A stretch of 45,142 nt of DNA from Gloeocapsopsis crepidinum LEGE 06123 (GCF_015207655.1 NZ_JADEWN010000052.1:1-45142); one strand, 5' to 3'. Shown: positions 1 to 7,856, counted from the stretch's first letter. Notes: generated by a model from the letters alone, not told the origin. Program-made: numbers and translations.

Positions 1-110
1 CCCCAACTACTGCATTCAGGGTTGATCTTCTCATTGCCACTGCACTCGATTTAATTAATCCCGTGCATTTGAAAAACTGGTTTACTCACTGTTGCTACTG
101 TGCCTCATAA

Positions 111-788
111 AACTGCAATAGGCTGTATGATTTTTCAGGCGGTTCTGTTAGCAGTGCAGGAGATATTGATGGCGATGGTTTTGCTGACCTGATTATTAGC
201 GCACCTAATGCTAGTCCCAATGGTCAAATCTACGCTGGAGAAAGCTACGTTATCTTTGGTCGCGACTTTACAAATTCTGTTACTCACCTTGGTACTGATG
301 GCGATGATACTCTCACTGGTACTAATGGCGATGACATCCTTATCGGTGGCAGAGGGAACGATCGCCTTATCGGTGGGCGTGGTGTTGATGTTCTCTACGG
401 TAGTGTTGGGGATGATACTCTCAGCTTTGGCGTGCGCGATCGCCGTCTCGATGGTGGTAATGGTACAGATACTCTCACTGTTGATACTAGCGGCATCACA
501 ATTGACTTAACTACTCTCCCTCGTAATCAAATTCGCTCTATTGAAATTATCGACCTCACTGGTACAGGTGACAACAACCTTATCCTGACACGCTTAAACT
601 TGCTCAATCTCTCTGATACCACTAATCGTTTAATTGTGAATGGTAATGCGGGTGACTCAGTAACATCAACTGGTCAAGGATGGCTTCGTGGTGGCACAAC
701 TACACTTGATGGCATCAGGTACAATCAGTTTGCTTCTGGAGCGGCAACACTACTGGTAGATACTGATATCACACAATCAATTTCTTGA
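111..788 (+). pseudogene. C-terminal fragment of an FG-GAP / RTX calcium-binding repeat protein
   Basis: The frame is open from 111, just after a TAA at 108-110, to the TGA at 786-788, with no ATG near its start. It opens with one FG-GAP (integrin beta-propeller) repeat reading SAGDIDGDGFADLIISAP at about 150-205. Hemolysin-type nonapeptides follow (GTDGDDTLTGTNGDDILIGG, then GGRGNDRLIGGRGVDVL) at about 290-400, then a tail without motifs. Both repeat types bind Ca2+ and are typical of large secreted or surface proteins of cyanobacteria. The same frame upstream of the TAA (3-107) does not look like FG-GAP sequence. The fragment is therefore probably the 3' end of a larger broken gene. A GTG or TTG start for a shorter protein cannot be excluded. 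The repeat identity is clear; the pseudogene status is inferred. Confidence 0.6.
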
Positions 789-827
789 CCAATCTGAACA
801 TGATGTCAATAGGAGTTTAGCCATGTA

Positions 828-848
828 GGGTAGGCATCTTGCCTGCCC
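828..848. repeat. Short hairpin repeat between convergent genes
   Basis: The arms gggtaggca and tgcctgccc pair over 9 bp (one G-T) around a 3-nt loop. A closely related hairpin with perfect arms occurs at 15782-15802. The element lies between the end of the RTX fragment and the convergent 3' end of sufE, so it could also end transcription, although no strong T-run follows. Confidence 0.5.
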
Positions 849-863
849 ATCATCCCATAAAAT

Positions 864-1295
864 TTACTTGCTCGCCAACAACAAAGCTTTTTCCTTCATT
901 TTCTGAAAGATGTTGTAAAAGCCATTACTGCGCGAAGGTGTCAGACTTGCATTCAATCCAGTATCCTTGATAAACTCTGGAGACACTTGCAAAATCTCTT
1001 CGGGTGACAACCCACTTAAACCTTCAACCAAAAGAGCAACTAATCCTTTCACAAGTGCTGAATCTGAATCCCCTTGATACCAAACTTTTCCTTGGTCTAG
1101 CCCCGCAGTGATATACACCTGCGAAACACAACCTGGAACTTTATTTTCTGGCACTTTATTGCCTTCAGGAAATTCTTTTAGCCGTTTAGCATACCAAATC
1201 AACTGTTCGTAACGTTGTTTCGGGTTAGAAAGTCGTTGAAAGCGCTGTACAACACGCGCAAGTGAATTTGGTAGAGGTGCTGCGGTAGAAGTCAT
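864..1295 (-). CDS. sufE: SufE family cysteine-desulfurase activator
   Basis: SufE accepts sulfane sulfur from the cysteine desulfurase SufS and passes it to the SufBCD scaffold during Fe-S cluster assembly in the cytosol. The protein shows the SufE fold signature: a helical N-terminus with RYEQLIWYAKRL, then NKVPGCVSQV with the conserved acceptor Cys at residue 56, a WYQGDSDSALVKGL segment, and a C-terminal region ending NIFQKMKEKA. The start chosen is the ATG at 1295 (143 aa). A TTG four codons upstream is possible but less likely. It is monocistronic, convergent with the RTX fragment. Length and motifs fit the family well. Confidence 0.93.
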   Translation of the reverse strand: MTSTAAPLPNSLARVVQRFQRLSNPKQRYEQLIWYAKRLKEFPEGNKVPENKVPGCVSQVYITAGLDQGKVWYQGDSDSALVKGLVALLVEGLSGLSPEEILQVSPEFIKDTGLNASLTPSRSNGFYNIFQKMKEKALLLASK

Positions 1296-1405
1296 AGTTG
1301 CTAACAATCAGGATTATCATTGTTCCATTTTGCAAGTAACATGATTAAAAAATCTAGGAGCGATTGCGCGTAGCGCAGCACGCGAACCGATCGCATTTGT
1401 TCAAA

Positions 1406-1822
1406 TTACCCGTCTGTTGTTTCTAATTGTATTTCTGGGTTTCGAGTATACCAATACGCCCAGGCAATTAACACACCCTGTAGTGGTAGTCTCGCCAAAT
1501 ACAGCAGTTGACTGTGGGGAATTCCCTCAACTTTAATGTTGTGCAATGTCATGTAGATGTTTGCCGGAAACACCCCGATAAACAAAGCAATTAAACACCA
1601 TGCTGCTGTTACACTCACCGCAGGAATCAACAACCCAATACCACCAAGGATCTCGAATATACCACTCAAATAGACTGAGGCGAAGGGCGGAAATGGTGGC
1701 GGTACAATACGCGCATATTGTTCAGGTCGGATAAAATGTGTTAGACCAACAATAACTAAAGATACAGCAAGAACACCCCGAAGAATTTCCTTACGGCGAT
1801 GAGTGTTGTACGTAGAAGACAT
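1406..1822 (-). CDS. DoxX-like small membrane protein
   Basis: A protein of about 138 aa with four predicted membrane helices: LRGVLAVSLVIVGLTHF, a second around YLSGIFEILGGIGLLIP, a third around AAWCLIALFIGVFPANIY, and a fourth around LPLQGVLIAWAYWY. This is the pattern of DoxX/DoxD-related proteins, whose biochemical role is mostly unknown; some are linked to thiosulfate oxidation or redox stress. The ATG at 1822 is preferred over an upstream TTG. A clear paralogue lies at 43022-43459 and shares the second and third helices almost word for word (YLSGxFEILGGxGLLxP, FPANIxM). Function cannot be given from sequence. Confidence 0.75.
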   Translation of the reverse strand: MSSTYNTHRRKEILRGVLAVSLVIVGLTHFIRPEQYARIVPPPFPPFASVYLSGIFEILGGIGLLIPAVSVTAAWCLIALFIGVFPANIYMTLHNIKVEGIPHSQLLYLARLPLQGVLIAWAYWYTRNPEIQLETTDG

Positions 1823-2089
1823 ATGCAACCAAAAACGCTAATCAAACAGTAGAGCAGCCTTATCAAACTGACGTCTACCTGAAGAAATAGGGAAATGACT
1901 ACTAATATTTTTTCTAATTTTTGACTTGCTGCAATCAAAAATAGCTAAATTTATGCTCTTGATTTTAGTGCTCAATTTTAGATAATGCTCTTTTTACCAA
2001 CATTATTTCAACTCTTTGCAGCTAAAAACTAAGCTTAGTCTGATATTATTTTATTAAATTTTACTAGTGCTTGTGTTTTATATGCAAGT

Positions 2090-2254
2090 TTATGATGGAG
2101 CAGGAACAGGCTCTAAATCCGGATCTTCTTCTGGTGTTGGTTCTGGATCGGGTTCAGTACCTGGTTCAGGAGACGGAATTGGCTCAGCATCAGGTTCAAC
2201 AGGAGGTGCGATCGCCTCTATTTCTAACCCAAGTCGTGGTTGTAACTGACTCAT
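2090..2254 (-). CDS. Tiny acidic proline/glutamate-rich ORF
   Basis: A 54-codon frame on the minus strand starts at the ATG ending at 2254 (MSQLQPRLGLEIEAIAPPVE) and continues as a run of Pro-Glu/Pro-Asp pairs to a TAA at 2090-2092. About a third of its residues are proline and about a quarter acidic. It is collinear with the flanking minus-strand genes, and the repeated cca/cct and gaa/gat codons look like ordinary local usage. The same bases read on the plus strand give a Gly/Ser-rich peptide (2082-2249), which I consider the antisense shadow. No Shine-Dalgarno sequence is visible. It may be a small disordered protein or a low-complexity non-coding tract. Confidence 0.4.
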   Translation of the reverse strand: MSQLQPRLGLEIEAIAPPVEPDAEPIPSPEPGTEPDPEPTPEEDPDLEPVPAPS

Positions 2255-2380
2255 AGTTACTGCTATTCGCTAAAGGTAGGTACTTACTGATATACTATTG
2301 AATAATTTAAAGTACGTCTATCTTCAGAAACAGTTTCTGTAAAAACCCTCGTTTACTTGTATGTACTTGCTAATCAAGAG

Positions 2381-3214
2381 TTAAACTGATTGATTAATTT
2401 GCACTTGAATTACTCGCCCAAAGTTTTTAAACACCGCAACAAGAATGAACCGCAAATATCTACCCCACCAAGGTAAGCGATGTGGATAATTTGCAAAGCG
2501 AGTTAAATAGTAAATTTCATCCGTCACTGTAAGTTCTTGTTGCCAATTTTCCAATTCTTTGGAGTTATCTAGTCCCCACTTAAACTTTGCATTAGTTTTA
2601 GAAACAGTATCATGTTTCTGAGTATTTTTTGCTCTTTTGCTAGCAATAACATCCATAAGTATTGTGACTGGTGCAAGGTCGCGAGTAATGTTTTGAAATA
2701 GAGTTTTCATCTCTATTTCCGTAAGATACATTGATACCCCTTCCATAATAATTAATACTGGTGCTACGCGCTGAACATCCATCCAAGTAGCTTCTAAAAT
2801 AGAACTAGCAATAAAACGGTAGCGATCGCTTTCATCAATCAACTTACGTTTCAGGTCAATCACTTCAGGAAAATCGACCTCGTACCAAGTTATTTCCCCA
2901 TTGTCAACCCGAAAAAAACGCGTACAAAGCCCTGCACCTAAATTGATAATAGTTGCTTTGGGATAATTTTGAATGAATTGTGAAACTAGGCGATCGTAAA
3001 CTTCTGCACGAATTACACATCCAAGTTGCGACGCCCATCCTTGAGCATACTTTGAAAAATCATAATCAATCTTCTCGACAATTTCTGTTGTTTTATTATC
3101 CTTAAGAATTGCATCATGACGTTGCGACTCTACATACCGCGCATACAGCGTAATCATCAAAGTTTCCGAAACACCAGAAATCTTATCTGTAGCTTCTTTT
3201 GCTGTAGTAGTCAT
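2381..3214 (-). CDS. Class I SAM-dependent methyltransferase, TcmP/LCM family
   Basis: A 277-aa protein of the leucine-carboxyl-methyltransferase / TcmP-like group, which O-methylates carboxyl or hydroxyl groups of small molecules or protein ends. Motif I of the SAM site reads ATIINLGAGLCTRFFR at about residues 90-105. An acidic motif II follows (WYEVDFPEVIDLKR), then PVLIIMEGVSMYL, which matches the family's EGxxxYL segment. The ATG at 3214 fits the usual N-terminus. The substrate is unknown. It begins only about 31 bp downstream of the hemB remnant (3246-3530) on the same strand, so a transcript from the Zur-type promoter near 3550 would run straight into it. That link is inference. Confidence 0.8.
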   Translation of the reverse strand: MTTTAKEATDKISGVSETLMITLYARYVESQRHDAILKDNKTTEIVEKIDYDFSKYAQGWASQLGCVIRAEVYDRLVSQFIQNYPKATIINLGAGLCTRFFRVDNGEITWYEVDFPEVIDLKRKLIDESDRYRFIASSILEATWMDVQRVAPVLIIMEGVSMYLTEIEMKTLFQNITRDLAPVTILMDVIASKRAKNTQKHDTVSKTNAKFKWGLDNSKELENWQQELTVTDEIYYLTRFANYPHRLPWWGRYLRFILVAVFKNFGRVIQVQINQSV

Positions 3215-3245
3215 AAGCCTCTAATATTTGTATTGAGTAACCTTT

Positions 3246-3530
3246 TCACAAAGCTAAAATGAAAGCAACTTCCTTAGCAAAATACGTCAAAATCAAGTTT
3301 ACACCTGCCCGTTTAATACTCGTCAAACCTCAACGAGTAGCGACACCCTAGCATTGAAGAGAGTTCAATTCTACGTGCTTCCTCCATCACAAACAGAGGA
3401 CGAATCATTCACGCTTAATTGTGTTTCGCGTACCATCCGCCGATGTAGGCGTTCGTTGCCAGCGCCGTGGACGAATTATCGATGTATTTGTTGTAGACAT
3501 TTCGTGGATTGGCACAATTTGTGAGGTCAT
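3246..3530 (-). pseudogene. hemB: Decayed hemB (5-aminolevulinate dehydratase) remnant
   Basis: The minus strand starts with an ATG at 3530 and soon reads IRPRRWQRTPTSADGTRNTI, the N-terminal arm of porphobilinogen synthase (usual form RPRRLRRTxxxRxxVRET). A TGA interrupts at 3405-3407. In another frame IRPLFVMEE follows at about 3380-3405, matching the family's DLIYPLFVxEG strand. Some 60 bases later a third frame gives TSIKRAGVNLILTYFAKEVA, ending with TGA at 3246-3248. This is the HemB C-terminus (usual form xSIKRAGADLIxTYFAKxxA). The roughly 240 codons between, with the Schiff-base lysines and zinc cysteines, are missing. It sits 19 bp downstream of a Zur-type box. Zur-controlled HemB paralogues near COG0523 genes are known from comparative genomics; here only a scar remains. 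Confidence 0.78.
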
Positions 3531-3548
3531 AAGGATAATTGATAAAAA

Positions 3549-3563
3549 TGATAATCATTAACA
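3549..3563 (-). promoter_or_regulatory. Zur-type operator upstream of the hemB remnant
   Basis: TGATAATCATTAACA matches 14 of 15 positions of the inverted repeat TGATAATNATTATCA. A 13-bp perfect palindrome (AATGATAATCATT) spans 3547-3559. It ends 19 bp before the remnant's start codon, the expected place for a repressor site. The related box at 5304-5318 in the same island supports a shared regulator. Fur boxes are similar, so Zur rather than Fur is inferred from the neighbouring genes. Confidence 0.65.
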
Positions 3564-3617
3564 AGAGTGCGCGTAGATCCACTTTGCTGGTATAGCCCTA
3601 AAGAAAGTCGGAGCATT

Positions 3618-4184
3618 CTAAACCCGACGCAACAGAATAAAATGACGCCGAGGACGATAAATAATGCCTTCTTCCTCAAAACGAGCAAGCATTCGTGTTA
3701 CAGTCACCCGTGTTGTGCCAATAACTTCAGCGATTTCTTGATGCGTCAGACGCAAATCAATCAACTGTCCTTGATCGACACTACGCCCAAACTTGCTAGC
3801 TAACCAAGCCAGAAGTTGTAGTAAACGATTGGGAATTCTCTCGTGGCGGACAATGCACAACAATTCTTCTGCTTGTTGTACGTTCCGTAAAATACTATCA
3901 ATGACCTGACACCACTGCACAGCCGGAACATAAGTCGCTTCTACACTTGTCAAGCACTCAATCTGGTAAGGCTGAATCTTTGAGAGAGGTTGACCTACGA
4001 CATCCCCAGCACCCCAATAGCCTAAAGTTACTGTTGTGCCTTCTTCACTCCAGGTTAGGCTACGTACAGCCCCGCGCTCAATCCGCAGCAGTACGTTTGC
4101 TTTGAGTGGAATTTTATCACCACGGCTAAAAGTATACTGGCTCCAATTAGCAGGCGACGTTGGGGTGTGAGTTACAAAAGCCAT
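3618..4184 (-). CDS. Crp/Fnr-family transcriptional regulator (copy 1)
   Basis: A 188-aa protein with a short cyclic-nucleotide-binding-like beta-roll (LRIERGAVRSLTWSEEGTTV, then LGYWGAGDVVGQPL) and a C-terminal winged helix-turn-helix: LTHQEIAEVIGTTRVTVTRM at about residues 145-165, then ARFEEEGII. The recognition-helix pattern TTRVTVTR is typical of Crp/Fnr/NtcA proteins. The beta-roll is shortened and lacks an obvious cNMP phosphate-binding cassette, so the ligand is unknown. It is a clear paralogue of the plus-strand gene at 10418-10984 (shared IERGAVR, LGYWGA-DVVG, PYQIECLTSVE). It stands directly upstream of the Zur-type box and hemB remnant, but has no visible metal-binding cysteine cluster. 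Confidence 0.85.
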   Translation of the reverse strand: MAFVTHTPTSPANWSQYTFSRGDKIPLKANVLLRIERGAVRSLTWSEEGTTVTLGYWGAGDVVGQPLSKIQPYQIECLTSVEATYVPAVQWCQVIDSILRNVQQAEELLCIVRHERIPNRLLQLLAWLASKFGRSVDQGQLIDLRLTHQEIAEVIGTTRVTVTRMLARFEEEGIIYRPRRHFILLRRV

Positions 4185-4507
4185 AGCATTTGGATTAAAA
4201 ACTAAAGAGTGCTGATACTGTTTGAAATTGAGTATAGGTTTGTTGACTTAAAATTGCAACCTAAATGCAAATAATTCTCAATTAAGGAATAATTAATTTT
4301 AGATATAGAAAAATATTTATAGAAAAGTCTTTCAAAAGGAAGATGACACCAAAACCTTAACAACTCCCGTTTACAGAAGATTATTTGCTTGAAAAGCACT
4401 TTAACGACTTTTTTCAACTGAGTAATTAACTGTTTCAAACCATACAGAATTAGTAGTTAGTTCAAACAAAGTATAAACAGCAATTTCTGGCAACCTTCCT
4501 ACGTTTC
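4185..4507. other. 323-bp spacer without a supported gene
   Basis: An AT-rich spacer upstream of the Crp-family gene and downstream of the COG0523 gene. A 78-codon minus-strand frame (4202-4438) is Lys/Phe/Tyr-rich without any recognisable motif and looks accidental. No terminator, operator or repeat stood out. Confidence 0.4.
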
Positions 4508-5299
4508 CTACTCCAACGACTTGGCATGGTTGTGCGGCGATTGCGCATCCGAAGCGATCGCACGCGGTGATGTTTGATCGTCCAGCGTCATGACACTTGC
4601 GGTAACTGAACCTGATTGCATTTGATCAGGATAACTACATTCACAAGTATTGAGTTCTTCTACAACATCTTCATCCCAGAAATCCGCACACGTCGGAATA
4701 TTTAACGTGAAGCGCTGCGGTCTTCCTTCGAGCCAACGTGGTAAATTTAATTCATCAAATTCCCTCGGTTGTAACCCTGCAACAAAGTCACCATCAACGG
4801 ATAACCCATCCGCCAGTTCAAAAATTCCCTTGGTACGCGACACGACTTCGTAAGCCCCTTGAGTCAATTCGTACCAAAAAACCTCTAAACTATCAGGATC
4901 GATGACATGACCTGTCGTATTCGCAAGCCATAACGCAGTTGCATCAGTTGTACCTAATGACCCTGCAATAATTACATCAGCCCATTCATCCCAATCAGAA
5001 TCTTGCGTTCCAGCAGGAACAATCGCCACACGATGACAGTTGAGAGTATCGAGTATTGGCGCTATTTGGGCTAAGACTAAGTATGTGTTAACTCCAGAAG
5101 CAAGCTTCCATAGTTGTGTCTGTTGGTCGTCAGCTAAAAATTGCACATCAGGAAACTCCGCTGCTAAACGAGTTTGGTCGATGCTAATTCGCGTTGCAGG
5201 TGAAAAATACAGTGTTGGTTGTTGAGTAAATTGCTGGCGAATCCAGTGTGTTTTTCCTACACCAAGAAGACCAGCCACAACAGTAATCAATTGCGTCAT
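4508..5299 (-). CDS. COG0523/CobW-like P-loop GTPase, probably a zinc-stress metallochaperone
   Basis: COG0523 proteins are GTPases that deliver or insert metal; one subgroup is induced by zinc starvation. This 263-aa protein opens with a Walker A motif GLLGVGKT at residues 10-17. It then has the LASGVNTYLVLAQIAPILDT and AIVPAGTQDSDWDEWADVII segments and a C-terminal portion with VVSRTKGIFELADG, as in CobW C-terminal domains. The classical CxCC metal-binding motif is absent. Only a Cys-x-Cys (CEC) appears near the acidic C-terminus, with His late in the tail (SPHNHAK), so it is a divergent member. Its ATG is four bases from a perfect Zur-type palindrome shared with the divergent FAD oxidoreductase. 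Zinc control is inferred from box and family. Confidence 0.75.
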   Translation of the reverse strand: MTQLITVVAGLLGVGKTHWIRQQFTQQPTLYFSPATRISIDQTRLAAEFPDVQFLADDQQTQLWKLASGVNTYLVLAQIAPILDTLNCHRVAIVPAGTQDSDWDEWADVIIAGSLGTTDATALWLANTTGHVIDPDSLEVFWYELTQGAYEVVSRTKGIFELADGLSVDGDFVAGLQPREFDELNLPRWLEGRPQRFTLNIPTCADFWDEDVVEELNTCECSYPDQMQSGSVTASVMTLDDQTSPRAIASDAQSPHNHAKSLE

Positions 5300-5303
5300 G
5301 ATG

Positions 5304-5318
5304 TGATAATGATTATCA
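5304..5318. promoter_or_regulatory. Perfect Zur-type palindrome in a divergent promoter
   Basis: TGATAATGATTATCA is a perfect 7-1-7 inverted repeat in the 54-bp gap between the COG0523 gene (start 5299, minus) and the FAD oxidoreductase (start 5354, plus). A TATAAA follows at 5322-5327 on the plus strand, and TACAAT lies at 5318-5323 on the minus strand. A bound repressor would block both directions. Cyanobacterial Zur sites have this form. Fur is the alternative. Confidence 0.75.
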
Positions 5319-5353
5319 TTGTATAAAAATTATGACACAATTCAACATTAAGT

Positions 5354-6580
5354 ATGGTAGCAAGCTCACTACCTCATAACACAGATATTGCAGTTATCGG
5401 CGCGGGACCGCATGCGATGACTGTGGTGACACACTTATTACAAAAACGCCAGCAGCTACGTCAGCGGTTATTAGTCTTCGATCCTAGTGGAACTTGGATG
5501 CAACAATGGCAAAATCAATTTGCTGCATTTGAGATTCCGCATTTAAGATCGCCTGCGGTACATCATCCCGATCCCAACCCTTATGCTTTAAGACAATTTG
5601 CCCACTTGCGATCGCACGAACTCTATCCTCCCTACGATCTGCCAGGAACCTTATTGTTTCAAGATTTTTGTCAAGAATTAATTCGTCGTTGGTCATTACA
5701 AAACCACATTGTCACTGCTAAAGTTGTTCGCATTGAACCAATTAAACAAAACTTGCGATCGCGATTTCGCCTGTGGTTGCACAACAGTCAATCAATTGTC
5801 GCCCGACGAGTCATTCTCGCAACTGGTGGCAATACACCCCAAATTCCTGCTTGGGCGCAACAAATTTCATCTCCCTATCCGCAAGAAAGACTTTGCCATT
5901 CTTGTCATGTCGATCTGCGTCATTTACACTTACGCGGAGAAACGATACTAATTATCGGTAGTGGATTAACAAGCGGACACTTAGCTTTAGGAGCGATCGC
6001 TCGTGATGCCAAAGTTATATTAATGTCACGCCGCAACCTGCAAGAAAAATTATTCGATGCAGATCCTGGTTGGCTAGGACCAAAATACCTTAAAAGCTTT
6101 TGGGCAGAACCCGATTGGCAAACCCGCGCTGAATTAATTCAAAAGGCAAGAAATGGCGGTTCCATGACACCAGCAATAATGACACAACTGCGCCGCGCCC
6201 AACATCACACATGCGTTAAATTAATGGAAAATTGTCAAGTACTCTATGCTACATGGCAATCTAACTCTTGGCAGATTTCTTGTGATGATGGCAGTAAACA
6301 CGAGTGCGATCGCATTTGGCTTGCTACAGGAACAAAAACCGACATCACCACCGAACCTTTACTTAAAGAAGTAATCGAACGGTATCCGATTTCTACCGCT
6401 AAAGGTTTGCCCGTTTTAGATTCTCACTTACGTTGGGTAGGTTGCGAATTGTTCATTACCGGAGGATTAGCCGCACTTCAGGTTGGACCTGTAGCCCGTA
6501 ATTTATCTGGTGCGAGAATGGCAAGCGAAAGAATTGTTCCAGCACTACACAAACCTAGTCTCTCTTTTTCTTACCAATAA
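5354..6580 (+). CDS. FAD/NAD(P)-binding oxidoreductase (lysine/ornithine N-monooxygenase-like)
   Basis: A 408-aa Rossmann-type flavoprotein. An FAD-binding GxGPxA-type motif reads IAVIGAGPHAMTVVTHLL at about residues 12-30. A second dinucleotide site reads ILIIGSGLTSGHLALGAIA near residues 200-218. An ATG-type motif appears in VILATGGNTP and IWLATGTKTD. HLRSPAVHHPDPNPYALRQF resembles the substrate side of N-hydroxylating monooxygenases. The exact reaction is unknown. It is divergent from the COG0523 gene with a Zur-type palindrome between, suggesting a role in metal starvation, for example making or processing a metallophore. That role is inference; no transporter or peptide synthetase lies beside it. 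Confidence 0.75.
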   Translation: MVASSLPHNTDIAVIGAGPHAMTVVTHLLQKRQQLRQRLLVFDPSGTWMQQWQNQFAAFEIPHLRSPAVHHPDPNPYALRQFAHLRSHELYPPYDLPGTLLFQDFCQELIRRWSLQNHIVTAKVVRIEPIKQNLRSRFRLWLHNSQSIVARRVILATGGNTPQIPAWAQQISSPYPQERLCHSCHVDLRHLHLRGETILIIGSGLTSGHLALGAIARDAKVILMSRRNLQEKLFDADPGWLGPKYLKSFWAEPDWQTRAELIQKARNGGSMTPAIMTQLRRAQHHTCVKLMENCQVLYATWQSNSWQISCDDGSKHECDRIWLATGTKTDITTEPLLKEVIERYPISTAKGLPVLDSHLRWVGCELFITGGLAALQVGPVARNLSGARMASERIVPALHKPSLSFSYQ

Positions 6581-6888
6581 CCAGCTAAACCCAGTCCACC
6601 TCTGTGGATTTGTCCTAAGTGTGCGAAGCTGCACTTTGCTTGAGTAGCCAAAATTTTAGTCGAAGAGTATCCAGCTTTTAACCCTGACCTCCGACCCCTG
6701 TTATAACTACCATGCTTCTACATAAGATTTAAAATAAATTTATCTACTAATTTTCAATAATTTCATAAGTAAGGCAAACATCTATACCATTAGAGGTAGA
6801 TAATAGTTATGCAGCCTACTCGCGAAATTTTTGATTGATGTTTACTCTTGAACCAGCCAAGTGTCCTCCGAGGGCAGAAATTGGGCAA
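6581..6888. other. Spacer upstream of sphR
   Basis: About 300 bp with no supported gene. It holds the fragment cctgacctccgacccc (6684-6699), related to the tandem unit at 38797-38824, and an AT-rich stretch before sphR. The sphR frame is already open from an ATG at 6838. I saw no convincing PHO box here. Confidence 0.4.
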
Positions 6889-7590
6889 ATGAGCCGCATC
6901 TTAGTTGTAGAGGACGAAGAGCTAATCCGCGAAATGCTTGTTCTCGCGTTAGAGGCTGAAGGTTATGCGATCGCAACTGCTGCAGATGGCAGAAGTGCCT
7001 TATCTTTGTTGCAAAATAGCGATGCAACTCAAGGTGAAGTACCTTTTGACCTATTAATTTTGGACTTAATGCTACCTCAAATTAATGGTCTAGATGTCTG
7101 TCGCTTACTGCGTCATCAAGGAAACCAAATACCTATCCTCATTCTTAGTGCAAAAGGTAGCGAAACAGATCGCGTATTAGGTCTAGAAGTCGGAGCCGAC
7201 GACTATATCAGCAAGCCCTTCAGTATGAGGGAACTCGTGGCTCGTTGTCGGGCTTTGTTGCGTCGCCAACGCTTCAACAGCTTACCTCAACTGCCACTGC
7301 TTCAGTTCAAAGATGTCACGCTCTATTCTCAAGAGTGTCGCGTTACTGTGCGTGGTGAAGAAGTTAATCTTTCACCTAAAGAGTTTCGCCTACTCGAACT
7401 GTTTATCACATATCCCCGCCGAGTTTGGTCGCGCGAGCAATTACTCGATCAAGTTTGGGGTGCAGATTTTGTCGGAGATAGTAAAACTGTTGATGTTCAC
7501 ATTCGTTGGCTACGGGAAAAATTAGAAAAAGATCCCAGCCATCCTGAATACATCATTACTGTACGCGGCTTCGGCTACCGATTTGGGTAG
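6889..7590 (+). CDS. sphR: OmpR/PhoB-type response regulator of phosphate starvation
   Basis: A receiver domain (RILVVEDEE; phospho-acceptor Asp in LLILDLMLP; switch Lys in YISKPFSMREL) is followed by an OmpR/PhoB winged helix (VNLSPKEFRLLELF, then SKTVDVHIRWLREKL and TVRGFGYRFG). With the histidine kinase and phoU immediately downstream, this is SphR, the cyanobacterial PhoB. It activates phosphatase and phosphate-uptake genes when phosphate is scarce. The start chosen is the Met right before the receiver (MSRILVVEDE). An in-frame ATG at 6838 would add 17 residues (MFTLEPAKCP...) without domain content and remains possible. The gap to sphS is 266 bp, filled largely by dispersed repeats. Confidence 0.9.
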   Translation: MSRILVVEDEELIREMLVLALEAEGYAIATAADGRSALSLLQNSDATQGEVPFDLLILDLMLPQINGLDVCRLLRHQGNQIPILILSAKGSETDRVLGLEVGADDYISKPFSMRELVARCRALLRRQRFNSLPQLPLLQFKDVTLYSQECRVTVRGEEVNLSPKEFRLLELFITYPRRVWSREQLLDQVWGADFVGDSKTVDVHIRWLREKLEKDPSHPEYIITVRGFGYRFG

Positions 7591-7638
7591 GAAGATAAAG
7601 GGGTGAGTGATGAGTGGCTAGTGGCTAGTGACTGGTTG

Positions 7639-7757
7639 TGAGTTTTGAATTCATTTTAGAGTTTTGAATTCTAAGTTTTGTTAGCGTAGCGGTGCCTTAG
7701 CACGTTTTGAATTACAAAGAAGTGTCTTAACTCATAACTCAACACTTCACGACTCTC
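7639..7757. repeat. Dispersed gagttttgaattc / ctcaacacttcac repeat
   Basis: The sphR-sphS spacer carries two copies of gagttttgaattc, a gttagcgtagcg motif, and a cataactcaacacttcacga tail. The same building blocks recur at 14033-14070 and 17049-17195. Arms gagttttgaatt and aattcataactc can pair, so these are hairpin-forming spacer repeats. Confidence 0.6.
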
Positions 7758-7856
7758 CGTCCCCTGATTCTCGATCTCTGATTCCTCAAATTGATCCCTT
7801 CCTAGCCAAAATAGATAAGCTAGTAGCTGATAGCATTCAAAAGCTCGTGGCTCTTA

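Noticed and set aside
1303-1324. Fur/Zur-like sequence (ggattatcattgtt) before sufE
   Set aside because: Only the right half matches ATTATCA; about 10 of 14 positions overall, far weaker than the boxes at 3549 and 5304.
2067-2249. Gly/Ser-rich peptide on the plus strand
   Set aside because: Opposite to all neighbours and readable as the antisense of a Pro/Glu-coding frame; low complexity gives an open frame by default.
4202-4438. 78-aa ORF in the spacer before the Crp-family gene
   Set aside because: Lys/Phe/Tyr/Ile-rich as expected from random AT-rich DNA; no motif and no conserved start.
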